The position numbers and the translations under genes were made by a program. The notes below the pieces were generated by a model. The model saw only the letters and a list, made by a program, of their open reading frames with translations, made no database searches and was not told where the DNA came from. DNA of 64,000 bases from Winslowiella toletana (lineage in GTDB: Bacteria; Pseudomonadota; Gammaproteobacteria; Enterobacterales; Enterobacteriaceae), in assembly GCF_032164335.1 (NCBI RefSeq), contig NZ_CP134152.1, forward strand, positions 1,798,001 through 1,862,000, given 5' to 3'. Of the stretch, positions 9,641-19,430 are shown piece after piece; positions within the stretch are counted from its first letter, which is position 1; every line of letters starts with the position of its first letter.

Positions 9641-10708
9641 TTAAGCCTGTGGCTGAGTTACAACGTCTTTGATGCCTTTAACTTCGATTTCTACACGACG
9701 GTCTGGCGCCAGGCAGTCGATCAGGGCATTACGGCCTTTCACGCTGTCACAGGTGTTGCCAGTAACTGGGTTAGATTTACCCTCGCCACGTGCAGAGATT
9801 TTGTCAGCCGGGATACCTTTAGAGACCAGGTAATCAACCACGGACTGAGCACGTTTCTCAGACAGCTTCTGGTTGTACTGCTCAGAACCGATGCGGTCGG
9901 TGTAACCCAGAACCAGTACGGAACCGTCTTTAGGATCCATAGAGCTCAGCTGGGTGTACAGCTGATCCAGAGCCTGCTGACCTTCTGGCTTCAGAGTAGA
10001 TTTGTTGAAGGTGAACAGAACGTCAGACTTCAGGGTGAAACGCTTGGTTTCTACAACCGGAGCTGGTGCTGGAGCTGGTGCTGGTGCTGGTGCAGCAACA
10101 TCGTCCTGACCGAAACGGTAAGAAACACCCACGCTCAGCATGGAGTTGTCTGGACGCGCGCCAACGGTGCTTGCGTCACCGATGTTGTTAACCCACTGGT
10201 AGTCCAGACGGGTAGCCCAGTTTTTGGTCAGCGCATACTCAACACCAACAGCTGCCAGCGGGGAAACGCCGGTGTCGTGATCGCTGATGCGAACGCCGTT
10301 GTTGTTCTGAGTAGAATCAGCACGCCAAACCATACCACCCAGACGGGTGTAGATGTCCAGATCGTCAGCAATTGGGTAGCTTAACTTAGCTGCCAGCTGA
10401 ACGCCCTGAGCCTTGAAAGCGCCGTTTACTTTGTCGCCTTTGTTAGGCATGCGGCCCAGCCAGTCATAGCCCAGCTCGAAGCCCAGATATGGATTAGCCT
10501 GATAACCCACGAATGCACCAGCGCCAAGCTGGTTTTCATGAGATGGACCATCGTTATCTACATAACCGTTACCGTAGTAACCTTTGTCGTGGTACTGAGA
10601 CCAGCCCAGTTTAGCACCGGTGTACCAGGTGTCATCTTTCGGAGCGGCCTGCGCTACGGTAGCGAAGCCAGCCAGTGCCACTGCAATTGCGATAGCTGTC
10701 TTTTTCAT
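9641..10708 (-). CDS. ompA: Outer membrane protein OmpA
   Basis: A 355-residue porin-like protein. A signal peptide ([21 protein letters not shown]) is followed by an eight-strand beta-barrel to about residue 195. The barrel is followed by an Ala-Pro linker ([12 protein letters not shown]) and a C-terminal peptidoglycan-binding OmpA domain. That domain shows [22 protein letters not shown] and the disulphide pair in [13 protein letters not shown]. Compared with E. coli, surface loop 1 carries the Gly/Tyr/Asn-rich segment [13 protein letters not shown]. The GAGGCGCAAAAATG start context matches E. coli ompA. Confidence 0.97.
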   Translation of the reverse strand: MKKTAIAIAVALAGFATVAQAAPKDDTWYTGAKLGWSQYHDKGYYGNGYVDNDGPSHENQLGAGAFVGYQANPYLGFELGYDWLGRMPNKGDKVNGAFKAQGVQLAAKLSYPIADDLDIYTRLGGMVWRADSTQNNNGVRISDHDTGVSPLAAVGVEYALTKNWATRLDYQWVNNIGDASTVGARPDNSMLSVGVSYRFGQDDVAAPAPAPAPAPAPVVETKRFTLKSDVLFTFNKSTLKPEGQQALDQLYTQLSSMDPKDGSVLVLGYTDRIGSEQYNQKLSEKRAQSVVDYLVSKGIPADKISARGEGKSNPVTGNTCDSVKGRNALIDCLAPDRRVEIEVKGIKDVVTQPQA

Positions 10709-11057
10709 TTTTGCGCCTCGTTATCATCCAAATAGGCAATGAGCTTTAAATTAAGCCCTTGGTTTAATCCTTCGCCGGGTTATCAAGCTCGATTATTACT
10801 CTACCGAAAAACGGAGGTTATTGAGCACCCTGGCGAGATAAAGTCTACAACGTACCAGCAAACTTACAAGTAGGATGTGATGGCGCGCAGTAAAAAAACA
10901 GTGTTTCATACATAAAATTTAACATTTTAAGGGCTATTTTATGCATTAAATCTGGGAACTTTTTGCGGCTAAACCTTTGCGCAGCCGCGCCAGAGCAGAA
11001 TCAGTGTGTTATGAAGAAGTAATTGTAAAAAAATCCTGGGATAAATCTTATTTTTAC
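10709..11057 (-). promoter_or_regulatory. ompA promoter and long mRNA leader
   Basis: This 349-base gap contains no gene. On the minus strand it resembles the E. coli ompA control region: -35 TTGTAA (10864-10869), 16-base spacer, -10 TAGACT (10842-10847). A leader of about 130 bases then ends in TTTGGATGATAACGAGGCGC before the ATG. Such leaders stabilise ompA mRNA in E. coli. The stretch from about 10880 to 11057 holds only AT-rich sequence after sulA. Confidence 0.7.
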
Positions 11058-11564
11058 TTAATGATACAAAGTAGAGTGAATTTTTAGCCCACTTTCTGGT
11101 CTGGCGGAGGACGAAACGCAAAACTGAGGTCGCATAATCAGACCCAAAGCCTGGCCAATTGCTGCTGCTTCATCCAGCCGACGACGATCGTCGCTGTCGA
11201 TATCTTCCGGTAACCACCCCAACACAACGCTGTAATTTCCCGTCTGCAACGCTTTAATCATCGCGTCTACGGTGCTGATTTGTCCGGCCTGTGGAATCTG
11301 CATCACTTTATCCAGTGGTAAACCCGACTGCAGCAACCAGCGACGGCTTAATTTTTGTGGCGGCGTCAGCCACAACTGCCAGCGAGATTGCGTTCCCAGC
11401 TGCTGAAGCAGCGGTAATAACAGCATTTGCGTCATGCCTGGTTGATCTTCACTGTAAGTCAGTTCACTGATACATCCACCTGAAACCGACGGCACAGAGG
11501 GCGTGTGACGGGAAGGATGAATCACAGCATTAGCAGATTGAGTTTTCAGCAGATGAGTACGCAT
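11058..11564 (-). CDS. sulA: SOS cell-division inhibitor SulA
   Basis: A 168-residue protein (E. coli 169) that blocks FtsZ polymerisation during SOS and is degraded by Lon. The conserved core is visible as [23 protein letters not shown], seen in two parts, and NYSVVLGW. The C-terminal tail KIHSTLYH is the Lon-recognition end. The start is set at MRTHLLKTQ; the longer open frame from 11633 would run through the LexA box, so it is not used. The N-terminal 45 residues diverge from E. coli. Confidence 0.94.
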   Translation of the reverse strand: MRTHLLKTQSANAVIHPSRHTPSVPSVSGGCISELTYSEDQPGMTQMLLLPLLQQLGTQSRWQLWLTPPQKLSRRWLLQSGLPLDKVMQIPQAGQISTVDAMIKALQTGNYSVVLGWLPEDIDSDDRRRLDEAAAIGQALGLIMRPQFCVSSSARPESGLKIHSTLYH

Positions 11565-11584
11565 ATTTTGTTCGCTCGCAGTGT

Positions 11585-11604
11585 TACTGTATGGATATAC
11601 AGTA
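11585..11604 (-). promoter_or_regulatory. LexA box of sulA
   Basis: TACTGTATGGATATACAGTA is a perfect CTGT-N8-ACAG SOS box, centred 31 bases upstream of the sulA start, as expected for tight LexA repression. Confidence 0.93.
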
Positions 11605-11778
11605 ACTAGCTTGTGGATAAAGATCAACCTCAATTTCTGAAAACATCTCGCAGATTAAAATGAAAACGAGATGCAAATGGATTTAATGATTGAACCTGTT
11701 ACGCGAATTGAATATTTTCTAATTTCATGTAAAAGAACGTTTTTTTGCATTCTCACCCGCATGCTAAAGGAGATTTGC

Positions 11779-12396
11779 ATGAATAACTCTAAACAAAGGA
11801 TTGAGCAGTCCAAACGTTATCTTTCCTCACTGGGCAAAATTGATACGCGTACGCAATTCGGCGGATACAGCCTCGCGGTAGAGAAAATTGTCTTCGCCGT
11901 GGTGGCGGAAGGGGAGCTGTATCTGCGCGCTTGTGAGCAGATACAGCCCTATATCGGAGCAGGCCGTATGCCGCCGCTGGTGTTTCAGAAGCGTGGAATG
12001 CCAGTGGCACTGAACTATTTTCGCGTCGATGATGCGATGTGGGAACAACCCGAAACGCTGTTGGCACTTTCACGATGGTCTCTGAGGCGGGCACAGCAAC
12101 AATGTCTCGATAAGATGGCTAATCCACGGGTAAAAGATCTGCCGAATATGGGGCTACGGCTGGAGATGATGCTGCGTGAAGTGGGCATTTGCTCGGTGCA
12201 AAGCCTGCGGGCAGAGGGATCGAAGCAGTGCTGGTTAAAACTGAAAGCGGCGCATAAAAATATCGGTTTAAGTATTTTGTTCGCGCTGGAGGGGGCAATA
12301 TCAGGACGGCATCAGGCAGCGCTGTCTGATGCCGTCACGCAAGAGCTTCGTGACTGGTTCGATTGCCTGAGTCTTTGTTCTCAGGCTGAAAAGTAA
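11779..12396 (+). CDS. sxy: Competence regulator Sxy (TfoX)
   Basis: A 205-residue TfoX/Sxy protein, the coactivator needed with CRP at CRP-S promoters of competence genes. The N-terminal TfoX domain shows FGGYSLAVEKIVFAVV and GELYLRACEQ. The C-terminal domain shows KDLPNMGLRLEMML and a helix-hairpin-helix-like tail. The ATG at 11779 has a strong AAAGGAGA ribosome site and matches the E. coli length (209); upstream in-frame codons are rejected. It is divergent from sulA and convergent with yccS. Confidence 0.92.
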   Translation: MNNSKQRIEQSKRYLSSLGKIDTRTQFGGYSLAVEKIVFAVVAEGELYLRACEQIQPYIGAGRMPPLVFQKRGMPVALNYFRVDDAMWEQPETLLALSRWSLRRAQQQCLDKMANPRVKDLPNMGLRLEMMLREVGICSVQSLRAEGSKQCWLKLKAAHKNIGLSILFALEGAISGRHQAALSDAVTQELRDWFDCLSLCSQAEK

Positions 12397-12398
12397 GG

Positions 12399-14540
12399 CT
12401 AGAGCGAGTGAGAGATCTGCTTTTTCAATGCAGCGATCTCCGGTAAAAGAGCCACCAGTAAACCCAGTTGTTGTAGAACCAGTGGCTCTTTGGTTTCAGG
12501 CGCAGGCTTAATTTCTGCCATTCTTTTGCTCAGATTCTCCAGCATCTCTCTGGCCTGCTGCTCGTCAACCGTATCGACCTGCATTACGCCTTCTGCATAG
12601 CAGACGGCATCATCCAGCAGCTGCAGCATAGCGGAACGGGTAATTTTTTCCCGATGCGCGCCCAGTGCAGAAATATAGCTGAGAAACGAGTGATTGAGAT
12701 AGAGCAGGCGAAATGCCGCCTCCAGCAGTGCCGGATTGCGGTTCGACTCCGTTGACATATTGGAGACCACGGAGGCCAGTTCAGCATCACTGTTATGTGC
12801 GTCACGGCGTGCAATACGGTAATCAAGGCGATTATCTTTGCCCTGATGATACTGCACTAAAATCGCGTCGAGATAGCGGCAGTTGGCATTCAGAGTGCGA
12901 TCGGTTACCGCGGGTAAACGACGAAATTTCCAGTCAGGCCACATATAGCTCACCGCCAGCCAGGCAATACCACAACCGAGTAAGGTATCGACAATGCGGG
13001 GTACCGCCACTTCAAAGCCTTCACCGAGCAGGTTAAAGCACAGCAGCACCAGCAGGGTGATAAACAGTGTGGCATGGGCATAACGGATATTACGAAAGGC
13101 AAAAAACAGCACGCCGGTCAGCACTATCAGCATCAGCTGTCCGTCTGTTGAAGGAACCAGCCACAGCATTGGCAGGCCGACGGCAATCCCGGCCAGCGTA
13201 CCAAATATACGTAATGCCAGGCGTCGTCGGGTGGCGTTGTAGTTAGGCTGGCAGACAAACAGACTGGTTAACAGTATCCAGTAACCATGCTGCAGCCCGG
13301 TTATCTGGATAAAGGCATAGCCAACACAAAGCACCAGCGACATTCTGACCGCATGCCGAAACAACGCCGATTCAGGCGTCAGATGGCGGCTGATACGCAG
13401 GCGAATATCGCTCCAGCCGGTTAGTCCTTCACTCGACAGATTATTATCATGCGTGGCGTGAGCCAGCTCCAGTGCCTGCTCTGACTCAATCGTCGCCAGC
13501 TGTGCATCGATGGCCTTTAAGTTATGCAGCAGATAGTGCATCGCTTTAGTGGTGCCGGATTCCGGTTGAGCGGCGCGCAGCCGATCCAGCGCGGCTTGCA
13601 GATGAACAAAAGCGGATTCGAAACGGCTATTATGCTGATAGGATTCACGCATCAGAATAGAATGCGCCAGTTGCTGGCATGCCTTTGCCTGCATGTTCAG
13701 CAGCCGCTGAAAACGAAACAGGATCTCGCTGTAGCGATACTCTTTACGTAACTGATGATATTGCACGTGTGAAGAGCTGGCGCGCTCGTGAATATCCTGC
13801 GCAACAAAATAGTAATGCAGCGTGCGGCGGGTGCTGCGCTGGCCTCGATCGCCACGCAAACGCGTCTGAATCGAACTTTTGGTCTGATTAAGCACCGCCA
13901 CCAGCTGACTGTTGGCCATCGCCACTTCAATCAGCGGCGCATCGTCGTTCTCTTCAATATCAGGATCAAACAGGTTTGCCTTGGCTTCAAGATAATGTGC
14001 CAGCTGGCTGAAGCTGCGCGCCAGGTTTTCCTGCAGCGGCCGGATGGGAAACAGCAGATGTCCGGTCAGCGTTAGCAGATTGTACCAGACCGCCCCAACC
14101 AACAGCAGCATCGGCTGCTGATACCACTGAGGGAACAGGCCAATTCCCAGCATGGTATAGATAGCGATCAGCAGCGCACCGAAGGCGATGGTCGCATAGC
14201 GTTGACCCAGCGCCCCCAGCAGGATAAAGCCGCAGGCCGACAGCGCCAGCCCGATAATAAACAGCCAGGGGTGAGGAAACAGCAGTTCGACCGATACCGA
14301 GGCAATGCAGAAGCAGACCAGCGTTATCAACAGATTTCGTAAGCGCCCGCTCAAACGGTCGTCGAGATCGGCCAAAGCCGCAGCCACCACGCCAAGCGTC
14401 AGTGGAATCGTCCAGATGATTTGATCTAACCACCATGGCACCGCGGCTGCACCGGTCAGCGCCAGCAAAATACGAAGGTTATACAGCCATGCACTGCTCA
14501 GGGCGTAGCGGCGCAGGCGTGGCTTAAGGGCTGGAATCAC
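12399..14540 (-). CDS. yccS: YccS inner-membrane protein (FUSC/YccS-YhfK family)
   Basis: A 713-residue inner-membrane protein with two blocks of about six hydrophobic helices (about residues 15-160 and 390-510). Each block is followed by a long cytoplasmic helical region, the layout of the aromatic-acid-exporter-like YccS/YhfK family. The second block contains GLQHGYWILLTSLFVCQPNY and RIFGTLAGIAVG. The start is GTG. No substrate is established. The yccF gene lies 11 bases upstream on the same strand, so the two are probably one operon. Confidence 0.88.
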   Translation of the reverse strand: MIPALKPRLRRYALSSAWLYNLRILLALTGAAAVPWWLDQIIWTIPLTLGVVAAALADLDDRLSGRLRNLLITLVCFCIASVSVELLFPHPWLFIIGLALSACGFILLGALGQRYATIAFGALLIAIYTMLGIGLFPQWYQQPMLLLVGAVWYNLLTLTGHLLFPIRPLQENLARSFSQLAHYLEAKANLFDPDIEENDDAPLIEVAMANSQLVAVLNQTKSSIQTRLRGDRGQRSTRRTLHYYFVAQDIHERASSSHVQYHQLRKEYRYSEILFRFQRLLNMQAKACQQLAHSILMRESYQHNSRFESAFVHLQAALDRLRAAQPESGTTKAMHYLLHNLKAIDAQLATIESEQALELAHATHDNNLSSEGLTGWSDIRLRISRHLTPESALFRHAVRMSLVLCVGYAFIQITGLQHGYWILLTSLFVCQPNYNATRRRLALRIFGTLAGIAVGLPMLWLVPSTDGQLMLIVLTGVLFFAFRNIRYAHATLFITLLVLLCFNLLGEGFEVAVPRIVDTLLGCGIAWLAVSYMWPDWKFRRLPAVTDRTLNANCRYLDAILVQYHQGKDNRLDYRIARRDAHNSDAELASVVSNMSTESNRNPALLEAAFRLLYLNHSFLSYISALGAHREKITRSAMLQLLDDAVCYAEGVMQVDTVDEQQAREMLENLSKRMAEIKPAPETKEPLVLQQLGLLVALLPEIAALKKQISHSL

Positions 14541-14551
14541 ACGCTACCTGC

Positions 14552-14998
14552 TTAGTTAAAACGACGACGGGCATTGGCTTCCCGCGCTGCCTGCGCCACT
14601 TCAACCGGCACGACACGGCGACCCACCGGCCACAAAGCGATAGCCGCAATTTTGAAGTTTGCGATGCCCACCGGAATGCCGATAAGGGTAATACACTGGA
14701 TAATCCCCACCGAGATATGGCACAGGCACAGCCACCAGCCGAAAAAGATAAACCACAGGATATTTAACAGCGTGCCGCCTGAATTCATCAGCGCGTTTTT
14801 TTTATCGGGATTCAGCGTATCCACATGTACCGCTTCATTGCCATAAGGCAACAGCGACAGTTTAGTGATTTCCCAGCAGGAGCGGGTTAGCGGCAGGGTG
14901 AAAATAAAAATGATGCTCACCACTGTCGCGGTCAGCCAGGACAACGTGGTAAAAAAACCACCTAAAACAAAGTTGAGTATATTGAGTACGGTACGCAT
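14552..14998 (-). CDS. yccF: YccF inner-membrane protein
   Basis: A 148-residue membrane protein with hydrophobic stretches in the N-terminal 35 residues and around 70-120 (ILWFIFFGWWLCLCHISVGI), belonging to the YccF domain family. Its function is unknown. It is 11 bases upstream of yccS, as in E. coli, and divergent from helD. Confidence 0.9.
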   Translation of the reverse strand: MRTVLNILNFVLGGFFTTLSWLTATVVSIIFIFTLPLTRSCWEITKLSLLPYGNEAVHVDTLNPDKKNALMNSGGTLLNILWFIFFGWWLCLCHISVGIIQCITLIGIPVGIANFKIAAIALWPVGRRVVPVEVAQAAREANARRRFN

Positions 14999-15136
14999 AA
15001 ATAGTCAGCCCTTAAACAGTGCGCGGGTTCACAATCAGATAATTGGCTGATTGTAACGTGTTTTAACGGTGGAGCGGTAAACTCCTGCCAGTTAAACTGC
15101 GTAACAGACACGAAAACCGCGACATGGTCAATCTGA

Positions 15137-17191
15137 ATGGAACTTAAATCTACGTCGCTGGGTAAACACCTGGCGCAACATCCTTACAATCGGGTGCGGC
15201 TGCTGGCAGCAGGCGTCGAAGTCAGCGGTGAAAAGCATGAATATCTGATCCCTTTTAATCAGTTGCTTGCGATACAGTGCAAGCGCGGTCTGGTGTGGGG
15301 AGAGCTGGAATTTAGCCTGCCGGAAAATCAGGTGGTGCGCCTGCACGGCACTGAATGGCAGGAAACGCAGCGCTTTTATCACTATCTGAATAAAGCCTGG
15401 CAGAGCTGGAGCGCTGAAATGAGCGAGGTCAGCGCGCAGGTGTTGCAGGAAGTGGTTGATTCGCTGCAACGTTTTGAACAGCAGGATAAGTGGCTTAAAC
15501 GCAATGAGCTTGGCGAACGGCGTCAGAGCATTGAGAAAGCTTTTGCTGCGCTGCCATTGCCGGTTGAACGGCTGAACGAATTTATTAACTGCCGCGAGCT
15601 TTATCAGTATTGTCTGCAGTGGTTGCAGCATGGCGAACAACAGCTGGCAAAACGCAACGCTGACTGGACCCGCCGCATGCTGAAACAGTATGCCGGTTTC
15701 TTTGACAGCGTTGAGAGCTCGCCGCTGAATGATTCCCAGGCGCGCGCGGTGGTTAACGGTGAGGATGCTCTGCTGGTGCTGGCCGGTGCCGGCAGTGGCA
15801 AAACCTCGGTGCTGGTAGCGCGTGCCGGATGGTTGCTAATGCGTAAGCAGGCGACACCGCAGCAAATCCTGCTGCTGGCCTTTGGTCGTCAGGCCGCGGA
15901 TGAGATGAACCAACGTATTCAGTCGCGGCTGGAGGTTGACGATATTCAGGCGCGCACTTTCCACGCGCTGGCGCTGCATATTATCCAGCAGGGCAGCAAT
16001 AAATCACCGGCAATCAGTAAACTGGAGTCGGACAGCAATTACCGACGCAAATTACTGATTGATACCTGGCGTCAGCAGTGCAGCGAGAAAAAAGCCTATG
16101 CAAATGGCTGGCGGCAATGGCTCTGTGATGAGCTGGAGTGGGATATTGAAAAAGAGGCGTTCTGGAAAAATGAACGGCTCGCACAGCGGCTGGCCAGTCG
16201 ACTGGAGCGCTGGCTGGGATTAATGCGGATGCACGGCGGCGCGCAGGCAGCAATGATAGCGTCGGCACCAGAAGAGGTGCGTGAGCTGTTCGGCAAGCGC
16301 GTTAAGTTAATGGCACCGCTGCTAAAAGCGTGGAAGAGTGCGCTGAAAGAAGAGGGCGCGGTGGACTTCTCCGGCCTGATTCATCAGGCGGTGAATATTC
16401 TGGAGAAAGGGCGTTTTATCAGCCCGTGGAAGCACATTCTGGTTGATGAATTCCAGGATATCTCTCCGCAGCGAGCCGCGCTGCTGGTGGCGTTGCGCAA
16501 GCAGAATAAGCAAACCTCGCTGTTTGCCGTCGGCGACGACTGGCAGGCCATTTATCGATTTAGCGGCGCGGAAATGACGCTGACCACCGCCTTCCATCAC
16601 CATTTTGGTGAGGGCGATCGCTGCGTGCTGGACACGACCTACCGCTTTAACGACCGAATTGGTGAAATTGCCAATCGGTTTGTGCAGGAAAATCCGCATC
16701 AGCTGCAAAAGCCTTTAAACAGTCTCAGCAAGGGGAATAAAAAATCGATCTCTTTGTTGCCGGACGATCAGCTGGAAGCGTTACTGAATAAGATCAGCGG
16801 TTACGCTAAACCAGAGGAGCGGGTGCTGCTGTTGGCGCGTTATCACCATTTGCGACCTGAGATGCTGGAAAAGGCGAAAACCCGCTGGCCGAAGCTAAAA
16901 CTGGACTTTATGACCATTCATGCCAGTAAGGGACAACAGGCTGATTTTGTTATTATTCTTGGGCTACAGCAGGGTAAAGATGGTTTTCCGGCGGCGGCGC
17001 GTGAATCGGTGATGGAGCAGGGGTTATTACCACAGCCGGAGGATTTTCCGGACGCAGAAGAGCGGCGGCTGGCCTATGTGGCGATTACCCGGGCAAAGCA
17101 GCAGGTATGGATGCTATACGACCGTCAGCAACCCTCTGATTTTGTCGAGCAGTTTAAGCGGCTGGGCGTTCCACTCTTACGCAAGCCCTGA
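15137..17191 (+). CDS. helD: DNA helicase IV HelD
   Basis: A 684-residue superfamily 1 helicase, exactly the length of E. coli HelD. An N-terminal accessory region of about 190 residues precedes the motor. Motif I is VLAGAGSGKTSVL (about 215), motif II is ILVDEFQDISP, then VGDDWQAIYRFSGA (motif III), with FMTIHASKGQQADFV and RLAYVAITRAK near the C-terminus (motifs V and VI). It translocates 3' to 5' on DNA and takes part in recombination. It is transcribed away from yccF. Confidence 0.95.
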   Translation: MELKSTSLGKHLAQHPYNRVRLLAAGVEVSGEKHEYLIPFNQLLAIQCKRGLVWGELEFSLPENQVVRLHGTEWQETQRFYHYLNKAWQSWSAEMSEVSAQVLQEVVDSLQRFEQQDKWLKRNELGERRQSIEKAFAALPLPVERLNEFINCRELYQYCLQWLQHGEQQLAKRNADWTRRMLKQYAGFFDSVESSPLNDSQARAVVNGEDALLVLAGAGSGKTSVLVARAGWLLMRKQATPQQILLLAFGRQAADEMNQRIQSRLEVDDIQARTFHALALHIIQQGSNKSPAISKLESDSNYRRKLLIDTWRQQCSEKKAYANGWRQWLCDELEWDIEKEAFWKNERLAQRLASRLERWLGLMRMHGGAQAAMIASAPEEVRELFGKRVKLMAPLLKAWKSALKEEGAVDFSGLIHQAVNILEKGRFISPWKHILVDEFQDISPQRAALLVALRKQNKQTSLFAVGDDWQAIYRFSGAEMTLTTAFHHHFGEGDRCVLDTTYRFNDRIGEIANRFVQENPHQLQKPLNSLSKGNKKSISLLPDDQLEALLNKISGYAKPEERVLLLARYHHLRPEMLEKAKTRWPKLKLDFMTIHASKGQQADFVIILGLQQGKDGFPAAARESVMEQGLLPQPEDFPDAEERRLAYVAITRAKQQVWMLYDRQQPSDFVEQFKRLGVPLLRKP

Positions 17192-17219
17192 ACGGCCAGC
17201 GAATACTGGCCGCTGAGAA

Positions 17220-17678
17220 TTACTGTAAGCGCTGTTGCAGATAGCGTTGATAATCCGGGATCAGGATCTCCACCGGCTGTGAAAACAGCGGTGAATGGAT
17301 AATAAAATCAGCGGTCGAGCGGTTGGTCGCAACCGGAATGTTCCAGACGGTGGCAAGGCGCAGTAGCGCCTTCACATCGGGATCGTGTGGTACGGCATTC
17401 AGCGGGTCCCAGAAGAAAATCAGCAAATCAATTTTCCCTTCCGAAATTAATGCGCCAACCTGCTGATCGCCGCCCATCGGGCCACTCAGCATGGCGTTAA
17501 CATCCAGGCCAGTCTCGCGCTGAATAAGATTGCCGGTGGTACCAGTGGCGTAAAGCGTGTGGTTACCTAATACCGCTTTATGGGTGCTGACCCACTGCAG
17601 TAGCGACGATTTACAATGGTCGTGTGCAACTAAAGCGATATGTTTAAATTCGGGAAGAGTACGACTGGTTTGCTCCAT
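17220..17678 (-). CDS. mgsA: Methylglyoxal synthase
   Basis: A 152-residue enzyme converting dihydroxyacetone phosphate to methylglyoxal and phosphate, a bypass used when sugar phosphates accumulate. The catalytic Asp71 lies in SGPMGGDQQ, and His98 and Asp101 in VPHDPDVK. The phosphate-binding TGTTGN motif is at 45-50. It is conserved next to helD in enterobacteria. Confidence 0.96.
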   Translation of the reverse strand: MEQTSRTLPEFKHIALVAHDHCKSSLLQWVSTHKAVLGNHTLYATGTTGNLIQRETGLDVNAMLSGPMGGDQQVGALISEGKIDLLIFFWDPLNAVPHDPDVKALLRLATVWNIPVATNRSTADFIIHSPLFSQPVEILIPDYQRYLQQRLQ

Positions 17679-17771
17679 TAATACATCCTGGTTTGGCGTC
17701 GAGTGATGAAAATGAGGGCGTAGAGTTTTCTTGTCAGCGTCAGGAAGTTTAACGCTGCTGCAGGTAAAACA

Positions 17772-18416
17772 TCAACTTGCCCGTAATGCATTCATCCACA
17801 GAACCAGACGTTGTCGGGTGGCAGAGTCAACCTGATGAAACCACAGATTAAGCAGGCGCTGCGTCGCGGTGTCGTTAACCGCCAGATCGGCAGGCATAAA
17901 CTGTGTAATGCTGGTGGTTGCTTGCGGCTGGGCAAAACGCGGAACCGAAGCCACCTGGCCATTGCGATTATAGGTAATCATCGCCTGTTCAAGATCGCTG
18001 TTACCGGTGGTAAGCAGGCGATCGCGCCGGCTGGCAATCTCATGGCCCTGTTCATCGACCAGTTGGAAGTCAGCGTTTTTATCGAAACGCCGCCTGTCGT
18101 GCAGCGTTTGCAGTGCAGGCAGCCGAATAGTCACGGATTTTGCCTGCGCGTTAAAGCTGACGATCAGCGGAACTGAAACGTACTCTCTGGCGCTATGATG
18201 ACGATCTTTATCCAGCGTTTTTTGCACGCGGAACAGGAACTGGTGTTCGCCACGTTCCAGTTCTAACCCTTCAGCACCTTTAAGCAGTGAACCGGAGATT
18301 TTACGTCCATCCAATACCAGCAGGTCAATTTCGGGTGCCAGCTTCAGCGTGGTTGCATTGCAGGATGCAACAACCAGCAGGGCTATTAAACCTGACAGCA
18401 CCAGACGCAGTTTCAT
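17772..18416 (-). CDS. csgI: Curli synthesis inhibitor-type periplasmic protein (YccT/CsgI, DUF2057)
   Basis: A 214-residue secreted protein with a signal peptide (LVLSGLIALLVVASCNA) and a DUF2057 body typical of YccT. The start at 18416 (MKLRLVL) has a GGAG ribosome site; a longer frame from a TTG at 18434 is not needed. YccT homologues act in the periplasm on curli subunit assembly in Salmonella and E. coli; whether this organism makes curli cannot be seen here. Confidence 0.85.
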   Translation of the reverse strand: MKLRLVLSGLIALLVVASCNATTLKLAPEIDLLVLDGRKISGSLLKGAEGLELERGEHQFLFRVQKTLDKDRHHSAREYVSVPLIVSFNAQAKSVTIRLPALQTLHDRRRFDKNADFQLVDEQGHEIASRRDRLLTTGNSDLEQAMITYNRNGQVASVPRFAQPQATTSITQFMPADLAVNDTATQRLLNLWFHQVDSATRQRLVLWMNALRAS

Positions 18417-18608
18417 CTTTACTCCAGAGCACAAGAGGGCCGCAAAAAACGCGATGAATGTATCAAATTCTTACATTATGGCAGCATATTAACATTTAAA
18501 CATATTTATTCGTGCTATTAATCCTAAAACCGCATCCTGCCATGTGGATCTCTTCTTCCGACCACAAATAACCTAAAATGTTTGCATTCATCGCATAAGG
18601 AGTAGGGT

Positions 18609-19025
18609 ATGAACGATCAAACTATTGCTGAAATACTGACCACCACGAAAAGCATTGCGCTGGTGGGCGCCAGCGACAATCCGGCTCGTCCGAGCTATGA
18701 AGTGATGGCCTACTTGTTATCTCAGGGCTATCAGGTGATTCCTGTCAGCCCGAAACTGGCGGGCCAGACGTTACTTGGCCAGCAGGTGTACGGTTCTCTG
18801 GGGGATATTCCTCATCCGATCGATATGGTCGATGTGTTCCGTAATGCAGAAGCAGCGTGGGGCGTTGCGCAGGAAGCGATTGCCATTGGTGCCAAAACTC
18901 TGTGGTTACAAATTGGCGTCATTAACGAGCAGGCGGCGGTGCTGGCGGGTGAAGCGGGGCTGCGGGTGGTGATGGATCGTTGCCCGAGAATTGAAATACC
19001 ACGATTGGGCCTGGAGAGGGCATAA
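18609..19025 (+). CDS. yccU: CoA-binding protein YccU
   Basis: A 138-residue Rossmann-fold protein of the CoA-binding domain family, with the nucleotide-binding motif [17 protein letters not shown] near the N-terminus. It resembles the first domain of succinyl-CoA synthetase alpha subunits but stands alone. The exact role is unknown. It is convergent with hspQ. Confidence 0.92.
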   Translation: MNDQTIAEILTTTKSIALVGASDNPARPSYEVMAYLLSQGYQVIPVSPKLAGQTLLGQQVYGSLGDIPHPIDMVDVFRNAEAAWGVAQEAIAIGAKTLWLQIGVINEQAAVLAGEAGLRVVMDRCPRIEIPRLGLERA

Positions 19026-19029
19026 TAAA

Positions 19030-19050
19030 AACCCCGCGTGAGCGGGGCTA
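19030..19050. terminator. Terminator between yccU and hspQ
   Basis: CCCCGC (19032-19037) pairs with GCGGGG (19042-19047) around GTGA. The minus-strand side ends in GGTTTTTATT, so it mainly serves hspQ, and it may also stop yccU. Confidence 0.75.
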
Positions 19051-19052
19051 TA

Positions 19053-19370
19053 TTAATGGCGCAGATGAGGAGTCTTCAGCCTTAAGCGGAGAGACGCCGC
19101 CAGTTCATCCAGCGAGGGATGTTCCGGATGTTCGCCTTGCATTTCCCAACATAAATGCGACTCTGCAAGATAGGTATGTACCGTTTCGCCGTCATCATCT
19201 TCCATCACCACATGATACCAGGGTGCTGCACGCAGCTGTTCATTTTCAGCTGCTGCTTCGACATCCGGTTCATCTAATGAGTATTCTGCATCGACATCCA
19301 CTATCACACCCAGAAAGCCCAGCATCGTATGCCGGACCTGCTGACCGATACCAAATTTACTGGCAATCAT
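19053..19370 (-). CDS. hspQ: Heat shock protein HspQ
   Basis: A 105-residue protein identical in length to E. coli HspQ, a hemimethylated-DNA-binding-type (YccV) domain protein that acts as an enhancer or adaptor of Lon proteolysis. Conserved core residues: [20 protein letters not shown] and [20 protein letters not shown]. An AGGAGGT ribosome site precedes the ATG. Confidence 0.95.
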   Translation of the reverse strand: MIASKFGIGQQVRHTMLGFLGVIVDVDAEYSLDEPDVEAAAENEQLRAAPWYHVVMEDDDGETVHTYLAESHLCWEMQGEHPEHPSLDELAASLRLRLKTPHLRH

Positions 19371-19430
19371 CGTGACCTCCTCAGAAACATGCCCTGACTC
19401 TGATATGGGGTCAGGGACGTTGTTTTCAAG

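Noticed and set aside
11565-11633. 23-residue N-terminal extension of SulA
   Set aside because: It would be encoded through the LexA operator and has no match in E. coli SulA; the MRTHLLKTQ start gives the family length.
15128-15640. 170-codon minus-strand ORF opposite helD
   Set aside because: Shadow of the helD N-terminal coding frame; no ribosome site or family.
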